Assembly (NCBI GenBank): GCA_951812525.1
Contig: OX638316.1
Span: forward strand, 3,156,506 to 3,220,505
Source: an uncultured Poribacteria bacterium
GTDB taxonomy: Bacteria; Poribacteria; WGA-4E; WGA-3G
Direction: 5' to 3'
Length of the DNA: 64,000 bases
Shown: piece after piece, positions 7,902 through 15,883 of the stretch
Layout of the letters: every line of letters starts with the position of its first letter
Numbering within the stretch: the first letter of the stretch is position 1
Made by a program: the position numbers and the translations under genes
Notes under the pieces: generated by a model
The model's database searches: none
The model's input: the letters and a program-made list of their open reading frames with translations, nothing else
Told to the model about the DNA's origin: nothing

Positions 7902-10307
7902 ATGGAAACCAAAGAGAAAGAAAACGAAAACTTGGAAGATAGCATCGATCAACAGGAACTCATCCAGGACCTACCAGTTCTTCCACTGGATGATCTTGTC
8001 GTTTTTCCCTACATGCCGCCTGTACCGCCCTTTCCGCCACATCATGTTGCGCTCTCAGGCAAGATGGCGACCGAAGCTGTTCAGAATGCTATGGACGACG
8101 AGAGGATGCTTTGCATCTTTCGTCCGAAAAAGGATGATTTCAAGAACATTACCGCCGATGATTTGAGTCCAATTGGGAGTTTGGTTCATATCCTTCGTTA
8201 TAAAACTGATGATAATGATGTCCTCTTTCTCGCACACGGTCGCGAACGCGTTCGGATTGAAGAGATTTTGCACACCGAGCCTTTCATCAAAGCTCGAGTT
8301 AATATCATTAAAAACGATGAAGAAGAACCTGACGTGGGCGAAGACCAGAATTTAGAGATTGAGGCACTTGTCCGCAGCAATGATGAAATATTCCAACGCA
8401 TCGTTCAAATGTCATCGCGCTACCAAGAAGAATACGGCAGTATCACAAAAACGATGCTTGACGAACCGGGACGCTTTGCCGATTATATCACCGCCGTCTT
8501 GGACTTAAAACCTCACGACAAACAACGCATTTTAGAGGCTGTATCTGTCTATGAACGGCTGAGCGCACTCGCTGTTATTCTCGCTAAAGAACTTGACCTG
8601 CACGAATTAGAAAGCAAAATCCAAAACAGCGCACAAGCGGTTATTAACAAAGGGCAGCGCGAATATTATCTCAGAGAACAACTCAAAGCTATTCAGATCG
8701 AACTCGGTGAAGCGGATGATCTCGGACTTGAAATTGATGAGATGCGGGAGCAACTGCGTAAGACTGAAATGCCAGACAAAGCAAAGCAGGCAGCTGAAAA
8801 AGAATTAAAACGACTCGCCAAAATGCAGTCTTTTTCGCCTGAATCAACTGTTTCTCGGAATTACTTAGACTGGTTGCTTAATCTCCCGTGGTCTGTTAGT
8901 ACCGAAGATGTTTTAGATTTAGTGGCTGCGCAAAAGATTTTGGATGCAGATCACTATGATCTGGAAAAGGTCAAGGAGCGTATCCTGGAGTACCTTGCTG
9001 TGTGTATGCTGAAAACCGAGATGAAAGGACCTATCTTCTGTTTTGTTGGACCGCCAGGTGTTGGGAAAACCTCGCTCGGTAGATCTATCGCGCGGTCGAT
9101 GAACAGGAAGTTTGTCCGTATCTCGTTGGGTGGTATGCACGATGAGGCAGAAATCCGAGGGCACCGGCGTACCTACATCGGCTCCATGCCCGGCAGAATC
9201 GTCAAAGGCATCCGCCAAGCAGAGTCTAATAACCCGGTTTTTATGCTTGATGAAATTGACAAACTCGGATCTGATTTCCGAGGCGATCCGGCTGCCGCGC
9301 TTCTGGAGGTCCTGGATCCAGAGCAGAATCACTCGTTCACCGACAACTATCTTGACGTGCCTTTCGATCTATCGAAGGTAATGTTCGTCACGACAGCGAA
9401 CCAACTCCATACGATTCCGCCACCCTTGCGTGACCGCATGGAGACCATAGAACTTCCCGGCTACACCGCCAATGAGAAATTGATTATCGCCAAACAATAC
9501 CTGATTCCACGGCAGTTGGAGGCGAATGGACTGAAAAAGAAACTGATAAACATCAGGGATACAGCTATTAACAGAGTGGTTGGTGAGTATACACGCGAGG
9601 CAGGTGTGCGGAATTTGGAGCGTGAACTCGGTACCGTCTGCCGAAAGGTCGCACGCCGTGTTGCTGAAGGGCGCACGAAGCCAACAAACATTCCCGCAAA
9701 AGATGTCCCGTCGTATTTAGGCCCCCCGAAGTTCGATTCTGAAATTGCGAGTCGTAAAGCCGATGTCGGGGTCGCAACGGGGCTATCTGTTACGCCTGCT
9801 GGTGGCGAGATCCTCTTTATTGAGGTTGCCACTACTCACAAGACAGATACCCGTGCCCAACTTCGTATCACTGGACAGATTGGTGAGGTCATGCAGGAAT
9901 CCGCACAAACGGCACTCAGTTATGTAAAATCCCAATCCAACGCTCTGAAATTTGACCCAAGCGTATTAGAAAACGATATCCATATCCACGTGCCTGCGGG
10001 GGCGATTCCGAAGGACGGTCCTTCAGCAGGTATTACAATCGCGACTGCCCTCGCTTCTATTGCAACGCAGCAAAGGATCAGTCCTAAGATCGCTATGACA
10101 GGTGAGCTGACCCTCAGAGGGAGGGTGCTCCCTATCGGCGGTGTCAAGGAGAAAATCCTCGCTGCGAAGCAGGCAGGCATCAAGAAAGTTATCATACCGC
10201 AAGGCAACGAAAAGCACTTTATTGAAGTGCCTGAGGACATTCAAGCAGGTGTTGAATTTCTATTTGTAGAACATGTCACTGAAGTTTTCTCGGAGATCTT
10301 TGCATGA
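7902..10307 (+). CDS. lon: ATP-dependent protease Lon
   Basis: Lon is a homo-oligomeric cytosolic AAA+ protease that degrades misfolded and regulatory proteins. This 801-residue chain has the usual order. The N-terminal LON substrate domain begins with LPVLPLDDLVVFPYM and runs to about residue 220. A coiled-coil linker follows, with REYYLREQLKAIQIELGE. The ATPase has Walker A GPPGVGKTS (383-391) and Walker B PVFMLDEIDKL. The C-terminal protease domain has Ser708 in PKDGPSAG and Lys751 in GGVKEK, the 43-residue spacing expected for the Ser-Lys dyad. AGGAG precedes ATG 7902. All key residues are present and the length is typical, so it should be active. Confidence 0.97.
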   Translation: METKEKENENLEDSIDQQELIQDLPVLPLDDLVVFPYMPPVPPFPPHHVALSGKMATEAVQNAMDDERMLCIFRPKKDDFKNITADDLSPIGSLVHILRYKTDDNDVLFLAHGRERVRIEEILHTEPFIKARVNIIKNDEEEPDVGEDQNLEIEALVRSNDEIFQRIVQMSSRYQEEYGSITKTMLDEPGRFADYITAVLDLKPHDKQRILEAVSVYERLSALAVILAKELDLHELESKIQNSAQAVINKGQREYYLREQLKAIQIELGEADDLGLEIDEMREQLRKTEMPDKAKQAAEKELKRLAKMQSFSPESTVSRNYLDWLLNLPWSVSTEDVLDLVAAQKILDADHYDLEKVKERILEYLAVCMLKTEMKGPIFCFVGPPGVGKTSLGRSIARSMNRKFVRISLGGMHDEAEIRGHRRTYIGSMPGRIVKGIRQAESNNPVFMLDEIDKLGSDFRGDPAAALLEVLDPEQNHSFTDNYLDVPFDLSKVMFVTTANQLHTIPPPLRDRMETIELPGYTANEKLIIAKQYLIPRQLEANGLKKKLINIRDTAINRVVGEYTREAGVRNLERELGTVCRKVARRVAEGRTKPTNIPAKDVPSYLGPPKFDSEIASRKADVGVATGLSVTPAGGEILFIEVATTHKTDTRAQLRITGQIGEVMQESAQTALSYVKSQSNALKFDPSVLENDIHIHVPAGAIPKDGPSAGITIATALASIATQQRISPKIAMTGELTLRGRVLPIGGVKEKILAAKQAGIKKVIIPQGNEKHFIEVPEDIQAGVEFLFVEHVTEVFSEIFA

Positions 10308-10328
10308 AATACCTACGGAGGAAGGCAC

Positions 10329-12596
10329 ATGAAACACCTATTGAGAATAACGATTGGAAAACGACACGCTCTCGCTTTCTGTCTTAGTCTTTTTGTTATA
10401 TTTGCTGTTGTGTTTCTGTGTACTGCCACATTCGCGCAAGCGAACATGACAGGAAGTACAAGTCCGGCTTCTACATCCACCCCGTATTTCCTTAAAGACA
10501 TCGCGCCTATCCTTGATAAGCAGGGGTGTTCAACCGGTATATGCCACGGGAAATTCGGTGGACAGGGGAGCTTAAACCTCTCTCTGCTAACCCTGAATCC
10601 TGAATCGGATTATGAACCGATCGTCCACCATAGCCGCGGCAGACGTATCAATCTACTTGAACCAGATCGGAGTCTCTTTTTTCTCAAACCCACTGGACAG
10701 GTGCCACATGAAGGCGGTTTGCGATTTGAACCCAATTCAGCTACCGCACTAACGATTCTGCGGTGGATTGAAGCCGGAGCTCCCTTTTCGGATGATGAAC
10801 CGCGCTTGCGGAAACTCGAAATTGACCCCAGTACTATGGTCTTATCCGATGTCGGAGAGACAGCACAACTCAAGGTACTCGCCTATTTTTCTGACGGTTC
10901 TGTTGAAGATGTAACCGAAAAAGCCGTCTATGAGTCTAAGGACACACCTGTTGCTGAAGTGTCCACTACGGGTGAAGTGACAAGCGTCCGTTGGGGCGGC
11001 ACTGCGATTATCGCTCGCTTCTTGGGGGTTGTCGATGCCTCCTTTGTAACAATCCCGCGTGCTTCTGAAACGGACAAGTTGACACAAGCAATTCAATTTA
11101 CACCCCACAACTTCATTGATGAGTTTGTCCTTGCGAAACTCGACAAACTGAATATTCGTCCCTCTGTGTTGACAACTGATGATGTTTTTATTCGTCGAAT
11201 CTATTTGGACACAATCGGGAGGCTGCCGACATCTGATGAGGTGAAAACATTCCTCTCAGATACACATTCTGATAAACGCTCCAAGTTGATTGATATGCTT
11301 CTTGAAACACCCGAATGGGTAGATCTGCGCACGCTGAAATTAGCCGATATGTTGCGGATCCATCCACGGCGGTTGGGAAATGGCGCGTTCGGTGAGCGTG
11401 GGGCAACGCTCTTTCACGAGTGGGTGCGCGAGGCCGTCGCACGGAACAGACCTTATGACGAGGTTGTCCGAGAACTGATCACTGCGCGAGGGAGCACGTA
11501 TCAACACGGACCCACAAATTACTACCGTATCGAACGCCAACCTGCCGGTAGGGCAGAGACAACGGCACAGGTGTTTCTTGGTATTCGGCTGAGTTGCGCG
11601 AGATGCCATAAACATCCGTTCGATCAGTGGACGACTGATGATTATTGGAATTTCGCTGCCTTTACTGGAAAGGTGGGAGTTCGTGGAGGTGAACTCTACA
11701 ACGAGCAGGTTATCTACTATGACCCCACAGGGCGCGTTATAAATCAATCTGTTCAGGGCAATCGTGGCGAGATCGCACAACCGACTTTCCTTGGTGGTGA
11801 GTCGTTCTCTTCAAATTATCAAGGGGATGTCTTGCAAGTACTCGCAGACTGGATGACCGCCTCGACAAATCCGTACTTCGCGAAAGCAACTGTGAATCGT
11901 CTCTGGAGTCAATATTTCGGTAGAGGTATCGTCGATCCGGTGGATGATATGCGGGCAACAACGCCACCGAGTGTTGAAGGGCTTCTGGAGGCGTTGGCGG
12001 ATGACTTTGTGCAAAGTGGTTTTGATACGAAGCACATTATTAGACGGATTCTCAACTCGCGCACGTATCAACTCTCCGCAGTGCCAAACGAGACAAACCA
12101 GTTAGATGATCGGTTCTTCTCGCGCTTCTATCCACGTCCGATGGCCGCTCAGATCTTGTTAGATGTCTTGAACGACGTTACAGGAACGCAAGAAAAATAC
12201 GGACGTTATCCGCTTGGTACGCGTGCTGTGGCACTGCCGCTACCGACGAGTTCGCGCTTCTTGTCGCTTTACGGTCGTTCTGATCGTGAGTTTCTTGGCG
12301 ATTTAGATCCAAAACTTGAGCCGACACTTACCCAGGCACTCCACATGATTAATTCTAATTACGTCAATAAAAAGTTGAGAAGCTCCAGCGGCGCACTCAC
12401 ACGTTTGATAAAGACGAAGCTTAGTAATCGCGAACTCATTACCGAGTTGTATCTCAGCACATTGAGTCGGCTTCCGAGTGATACGGAGGTTGAGATGGCT
12501 GAAGCGTACATCACAGAAAGTCCGAAGTATCGCAACGGATGCGAAGATCTCCTATGGGCACTCATCTCGTCGCGGTCATTTCTCTTTGTCCACTAA
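10329..12596 (+). CDS. Secreted DUF1549/DUF1553 protein with cytochrome-like N-terminus
   Basis: This 755-residue exported protein carries a signal peptide (about 1-38), then a cytochrome-c-like segment with a C-x4-CH motif (Cys67, Cys72, His73). A bacterial Ig-like segment follows (LKVLAYFSDGSVEDVTEKA, about 175-245), then DUF1549 (from DEFVLAKLDKLNIRPS) and DUF1553 at the C-terminus (KATVNRLWSQYFGRGIVDP). A second heme-type CxxCH (CARCHKHP) lies in the DUF1549 part. Such proteins abound in Planctomycetes and relatives, usually beside DUF1501 proteins, and are suspected to act in extracellular carbohydrate oxidation; the exact reaction is unknown. It begins 21 bases after lon behind GGAGG, but unlike the gene at 41552 it has no adjacent DUF1501 partner. 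Confidence 0.88.
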   Translation: MKHLLRITIGKRHALAFCLSLFVIFAVVFLCTATFAQANMTGSTSPASTSTPYFLKDIAPILDKQGCSTGICHGKFGGQGSLNLSLLTLNPESDYEPIVHHSRGRRINLLEPDRSLFFLKPTGQVPHEGGLRFEPNSATALTILRWIEAGAPFSDDEPRLRKLEIDPSTMVLSDVGETAQLKVLAYFSDGSVEDVTEKAVYESKDTPVAEVSTTGEVTSVRWGGTAIIARFLGVVDASFVTIPRASETDKLTQAIQFTPHNFIDEFVLAKLDKLNIRPSVLTTDDVFIRRIYLDTIGRLPTSDEVKTFLSDTHSDKRSKLIDMLLETPEWVDLRTLKLADMLRIHPRRLGNGAFGERGATLFHEWVREAVARNRPYDEVVRELITARGSTYQHGPTNYYRIERQPAGRAETTAQVFLGIRLSCARCHKHPFDQWTTDDYWNFAAFTGKVGVRGGELYNEQVIYYDPTGRVINQSVQGNRGEIAQPTFLGGESFSSNYQGDVLQVLADWMTASTNPYFAKATVNRLWSQYFGRGIVDPVDDMRATTPPSVEGLLEALADDFVQSGFDTKHIIRRILNSRTYQLSAVPNETNQLDDRFFSRFYPRPMAAQILLDVLNDVTGTQEKYGRYPLGTRAVALPLPTSSRFLSLYGRSDREFLGDLDPKLEPTLTQALHMINSNYVNKKLRSSSGALTRLIKTKLSNRELITELYLSTLSRLPSDTEVEMAEAYITESPKYRNGCEDLLWALISSRSFLFVH

Positions 12597-12749
12597 ACTA
12601 ACCTTCGATAACGCTGCGGAAGGTCCTTGTGCTTGACCATATCTATTCCGTATATTGCAAACCTTTGCTGGTGAGGTTGGAGTCTTGCCAGTGATTTTCT
12701 CTACCATTAAGAAGACCGAGAATTCATTTCGACAGTGGAGGATACAGTC

Positions 12750-13541
12750 ATGAAGCATTTAGAACGCTATTTCATATTCAGTCTCTCCTTACTGCTTTTG
12801 CTCGGAAACTTAGTTATGCCAGCATTGGGACAAGGAGAAAAAAAGGCAGATCTGATTGGGCATTGGACCTTTGAGAAAGGTGTCGAATTGGAAGACCAAA
12901 CAGGGCATTTTAGCGAGATTGATCTCTTGGGTGCTGATGTGAAGGATGGGAAGTTGCGCATCGGCAGTAATGAGTGGGCAATGACTTCAGGCTATAAAGG
13001 ACCTGACATCGGGCCCGATAAGACTTTGGTAACGTGGATCTATTTAGACGATCTAAACGTTACAAGAGGTGCCACGCTCGCAGTAAATAAAAGTAGCGGA
13101 GATACGTTTGATGCAATAGTCTATGCCGAACGTCAGCCGAAACGTTGGATGGCGGGTAGCAGCTTCTTCAGACGCACACAGGATGCGATTCCCGGATTTG
13201 AGGAAAAAGAGACGGGGAAGTTGATTCAGTTAGCGATTTCGTATGAAGACGAAGGTGGAAACGCCAAGATTACAATATATAGGAACGGTGAACGCATCGG
13301 TGGTTATACGATGGGACCGATTGTCTCTTGGGAAGCCGGCGACGTGGAAGCACTTTTTGGACCCCGCGCCCTCATTGGCGGTACGGCATACGGTTGGGTC
13401 GTCGCTCGGATAGAGGATGCAAGAATTTATAACGCCGTTCTTAGTAAAAACGAGATTAATAGTTTGGTTGAGAACACATTGGATGTTGAAGCGCGTGGTA
13501 AACTCGCTACGCTGTGGGGAAGGCTAAAGTATACCAAGTAG
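12750..13541 (+). CDS. Secreted LamG-like protein with C-terminal WG tag
   Basis: This 263-residue exported protein has a signal peptide (MKHLERYFIFSLSLLLLLGN, cut near GQG) and one concanavalin/LamG-like jelly roll. LIGHWTFEKGVELEDQTGH opens the domain, and a late block (VARIEDARIYNAVLSKNEI) is the typical LamG ending. The last 17 residues carry the short motif VEARGKLATLWGRLKYTK, shared with three other secreted proteins here (17403, 25182, 27998). ATG 12750 is chosen because GGAGG lies about eight bases before it; a GTG five codons upstream is less likely. LamG domains bind carbohydrate or protein; the ligand is not inferable. Confidence 0.82.
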   Translation: MKHLERYFIFSLSLLLLLGNLVMPALGQGEKKADLIGHWTFEKGVELEDQTGHFSEIDLLGADVKDGKLRIGSNEWAMTSGYKGPDIGPDKTLVTWIYLDDLNVTRGATLAVNKSSGDTFDAIVYAERQPKRWMAGSSFFRRTQDAIPGFEEKETGKLIQLAISYEDEGGNAKITIYRNGERIGGYTMGPIVSWEAGDVEALFGPRALIGGTAYGWVVARIEDARIYNAVLSKNEINSLVENTLDVEARGKLATLWGRLKYTK

Positions 13542-13552
13542 CAGTTGGACAG

Positions 13553-14020
13553 ATGCTTATCCGTTTCAAGAAGGGCAAACATCAGTGGAAACACAAACCC
13601 GATACACTCACCTGTGTTCGGGACGATGGGAGTGTCACTTGGACGCATCTCCATAGTGGATTTGTGCATCACGACTTTGCGCACTACGTCGTCGAGACAA
13701 CTCTCGGTTTTGAAAACGCCTTTTTCGGACTTGTAGCGAAGGGATATAACATCCTCGATTTCAACGAACCTAAAGCGACACGTCCTTTTGAAATTCCGAG
13801 AGAAGCAATGAATACTGAGCCGATTGTGTCCCTGTTACAGTCGGAAGTATTGGATGGTGAGGCTGATCGTGAAGGGCTATTTCGGGATCACAGCGCGTCC
13901 TTGTCGGTAAGCGTGACAGACGCGCAGCTGGAGATAATGCGACAGAAAATGCGAGAACTGTTAGGACGGTGGCATAATCTGCAACCCGGAGAGTCAATGA
14001 CATTGCATTTTAAAATATAA
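13553..14020 (+). CDS. Conserved hypothetical protein with HHDFAHY motif
   Basis: This 155-residue cytosolic protein belongs to a conserved bacterial family that I recognise by pattern but cannot name. The core is TLTCVRDDGSVTWTHLHSGF, then VHHDFAHYVVETTLGFENAFFGLVAKGYNI. Its invariant-looking histidines and acid (HHDFAHY...E) could form a metal site, although nothing is proven. The C-terminal half is a helical region ending in GESMTLHFKI. I place the start at ATG 13553, eleven bases after the upstream stop, because family similarity begins there; the frame is open back to a GTG at 13514. It converges on the minus-strand selenoprotein gene across a shared terminator. Confidence 0.68.
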   Translation: MLIRFKKGKHQWKHKPDTLTCVRDDGSVTWTHLHSGFVHHDFAHYVVETTLGFENAFFGLVAKGYNILDFNEPKATRPFEIPREAMNTEPIVSLLQSEVLDGEADREGLFRDHSASLSVSVTDAQLEIMRQKMRELLGRWHNLQPGESMTLHFKI

Positions 14021-14090
14021 AACGCCATAGGATAAAGTAGTAGGCACACTCCGCTGTGCCGTAACTCCAATATTCTACGGCGTTTTATCA
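14016..14090. terminator. Bidirectional terminator enclosing a palindromic repeat
   Basis: Two distant arms (ATAAAACGCCATAG ending at 14030, CTACGGCGTTTTAT at 14075-14088) pair over 14 bp with one mismatch. They lie between convergent genes and flank a repeat at 14036-14066 that folds its own GGCACA/TGTGCC stem. The A-rich and T-rich ends suit termination in both directions. Confidence 0.6.
14036..14066. repeat. Short palindromic intergenic repeat, copy 1
   Basis: This 31-base element reads TAGTAGGCACACTCCGCTGT and then GCCGTAACT. It recurs at 19430-19460 and 37142-37170, with arms GGCACA/TGTGCC here, GGTATA/TATGCC and GGCATA/TATGCC in the others. Confidence 0.75.
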
Positions 14091-14103
14091 GTTTTCGTGA
14101 GGA

Positions 14104-14643
14104 TTAGGATTCACCGTTCTTGGTCAACCGCTCAACGATTTGTTCAACAGCACCCTCTGCGCGCTCCCGAATCTGGTCTGGTGTTAGACTCTGAATCGGA
14201 TGTGGGACGGTGAGAGGTTCTAAGTCGCTATGACCCAGAACACGCGCTTGTACTTTGCCTGCCGCGAAGAAAACTTCTGTACAGACCGCAACGCTTGGGA
14301 CACCACGTTCTTCTAAAGCAGTTCCATCGTGCATACTGCACGATATACATGACCCTCAGTCGGCAAGCCCTTCAATAACGAAGTCTACCTGCTCTGCCAT
14401 TTCAACGAGTAGTTCCGTCGGTGCCGGACGCGAGAACGTCGGTTTTTTGACGTGAACCACTTCGGCAAGGTCAAACCGTTCTTGCATTAATTCAGCAATG
14501 CGATCGAGAAAAATGTCGCTACCGTTCTTCGTGATATTCAGTAGACCCATCACTTTTCCATCAAGGCTATCGAGCCGCGGTGAGAGAAATTTCGCCGGGG
14601 CATCGCCTTGAGAGGTCGGATCAAGTAAAGTCGTATTTGGCAT
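14104..14643 (-). CDS. UGSC family selenoprotein (in-frame UGA at codon 96)
   Basis: Read as one gene this encodes 179 residues with an in-frame TGA at 14358-14356, codon 96. Upstream the frame ends ...VDFVIEGLAD; downstream it continues in frame with GSCISCSMHDGTALEERGVP. The result, D-U-G-S-C followed by a CxxC-like pair and a VHD/MHD-ELE-RG-P block, is the defining core of the UGSC (seleno)protein family. UGA is therefore read as selenocysteine; in other members a cysteine occupies this position. The family role is unknown, but a redox or reductase function is likely. A GAGGT site precedes ATG 14643. A hairpin just after the UGA is a candidate bacterial SECIS. The genome must encode SelA, SelB, SelC and SelD, none of which is in the window. 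Confidence 0.85.
14326..14346 (-). promoter_or_regulatory. Candidate bacterial SECIS hairpin
   Basis: On the minus strand, ATCGTGCA and TGCACGAT (14344-14337 and 14333-14326) form a perfect 8-bp stem with a three-base GTA loop. It starts 11 bases after the selenocysteine UGA, so the apical loop lies about 20 bases downstream, within the range known for bSECIS elements, which have a G in the loop. Confidence 0.6.
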
Positions 14644-14668
14644 TATGGAAACCTCAGCTTTTTAGCCG

Positions 14669-15001
14669 TTATGTGGATGAATGGGATGTTTCCATCTGCA
14701 GCTGCTGCGACTTTGCCATCGCATCTTCTGCTTCTTGGATCATCCCTTTTCGTTGGTAACACACAGATAAACTGGTGTAGGCAAGCGGATCCTTCGGATT
14801 GATTTCTATTGCCTTCTGGACCGCCTCAATGGCTTCGTCGTATAGACTCAGCCGTTCATAGGCGTGTCCTAACCCAAGGAATCCTTCGATATAGTCTGGG
14901 TAAGTGTGAGTTAATTTTTTGAAAGCGTTAACAGCTGCTTGGAGATCGTTTTCCGCAAAATGAGTGAGTGCAGTGTCGTAAAGTTCTGCTGCGGTTGGCA
15001 T
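14669..15001 (-). CDS. Small TPR protein
   Basis: This 110-residue soluble protein consists of about three tetratricopeptide repeats. Residues 6-38 read ELYDTALTHFAENDLQAAVN and onward; the next unit is GFLGLGHAYERLSLYDEAIE; the third is AYTSLSVCYQRKGMIQEAED. TPRs make helical protein-binding surfaces, so an adaptor role is likely with the partner unknown. AAAGGA precedes ATG 15001. The gene lies 25 bases upstream of the UGSC selenoprotein on the same strand, so the two are probably co-transcribed. Confidence 0.88.
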   Translation of the reverse strand: MPTAAELYDTALTHFAENDLQAAVNAFKKLTHTYPDYIEGFLGLGHAYERLSLYDEAIEAVQKAIEINPKDPLAYTSLSVCYQRKGMIQEAEDAMAKSQQLQMETSHSST

Positions 15002-15086
15002 CTTTTGCGTCCTTTGAGATACAAGTTTAACAAAATTCTATCAGAAAATATCGTAAATGTCAAACATAAAATGAACAGAAAACCAG

Positions 15087-15115
15087 TTGCGCATCAAACT
15101 AATTTACAGTATGCT
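15087..15115 (+). promoter_or_regulatory. Putative sigma-70 promoter
   Basis: TTGCGC (15087-15092) and TATGCT (15110-15115) are 17 bases apart, 43 bases upstream of the TTG start at 15158. Consensus match by eye only. Confidence 0.45.
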
Positions 15116-15157
15116 ATAGATGAAATTTTTGCCAATCCCCTTAAGGAGTTTTGAAGT

Positions 15158-15883
15158 TTGCGGAATTACACGGAGATCACTGAACGCCTAAAACATTTGG
15201 ATGTACCAATAGAACTGATCGGTACCGCCCACGGCTATCCGATACATCAAATCCGCTTAGCATCTTCGGCAGATACGTCGAGACATATCCTCCTCACTGG
15301 TGGCATGCATGGCGATGAACCCGCCGGTGTTGAGGCGGTTTTACAGTTCCTTGAACGGGATAATACCATACTCCTGAAAAAGTTTTCCTTTCTGGTGATT
15401 CCATGCATTAACCCCTACGGTTATGTGCATGACACACGTGAGACTCGGAACGGCATAGACATCAACCGTGCTTTTGAAGCGGACGATATTGCCGAGGTCG
15501 CTATCATCAAGAAAGCCCTTGCGCAAACCCAATTCTCACTGGCGATAGACTTCCACGAAGATTACGATGCCACCGGGTTTTACCTCTACGAAGGCAAACG
15601 TGACGGGAAATACATTGGACCCGATCTCGCCACCGCTGCCAAAGCAATCGCTCCAATAGATCCAGACGACCCGGGTGAAGATGCACCGGATCTTGCCGAA
15701 GGCGTATACAAAGTTGCTACCTCATGGGGCACCCAAGGATTGACCCCTTACCTCTTGCACTTTCATAGTGAGCATGTTATCATCTCTGAGACCCCAACAG
15801 TCTGGAAACTTCAACAACGCGTAGCACTCCATTTAACGATACTGGATGCTGCGCTGAACACTCTATCGGAAAAGGATGTATAA
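15158..15883 (+). CDS. M14-like zinc carboxypeptidase/aspartoacylase family protein
   Basis: This 241-residue cytosolic protein fits the succinylglutamate desuccinylase/aspartoacylase branch of M14 metallopeptidases. The zinc motif HxxE is GGMHGDEPAG (about residues 49-58). PCINPYGYVHDTRETRNGIDINRAF matches the family's N-P-x-R-x-x-N-x-D-x-N region, and AIDFHEDYD likely holds the third zinc ligand. The start is a TTG at 15158 with AAGGAG nine bases upstream. Its stop abuts the ATG of the next gene, an enolase-superfamily protein, so the two are translationally coupled. The substrate, an N-acyl amino acid or a peptide, is unknown. Confidence 0.8.
   Translation: MRNYTEITERLKHLDVPIELIGTAHGYPIHQIRLASSADTSRHILLTGGMHGDEPAGVEAVLQFLERDNTILLKKFSFLVIPCINPYGYVHDTRETRNGIDINRAFEADDIAEVAIIKKALAQTQFSLAIDFHEDYDATGFYLYEGKRDGKYIGPDLATAAKAIAPIDPDDPGEDAPDLAEGVYKVATSWGTQGLTPYLLHFHSEHVIISETPTVWKLQQRVALHLTILDAALNTLSEKDV

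Noticed and set aside
14104-14334. Separate 76-residue gene starting MHDGTALEERG
   Set aside because: It is the in-frame continuation of the UGSC selenoprotein after the UGA and has no ribosome site of its own.
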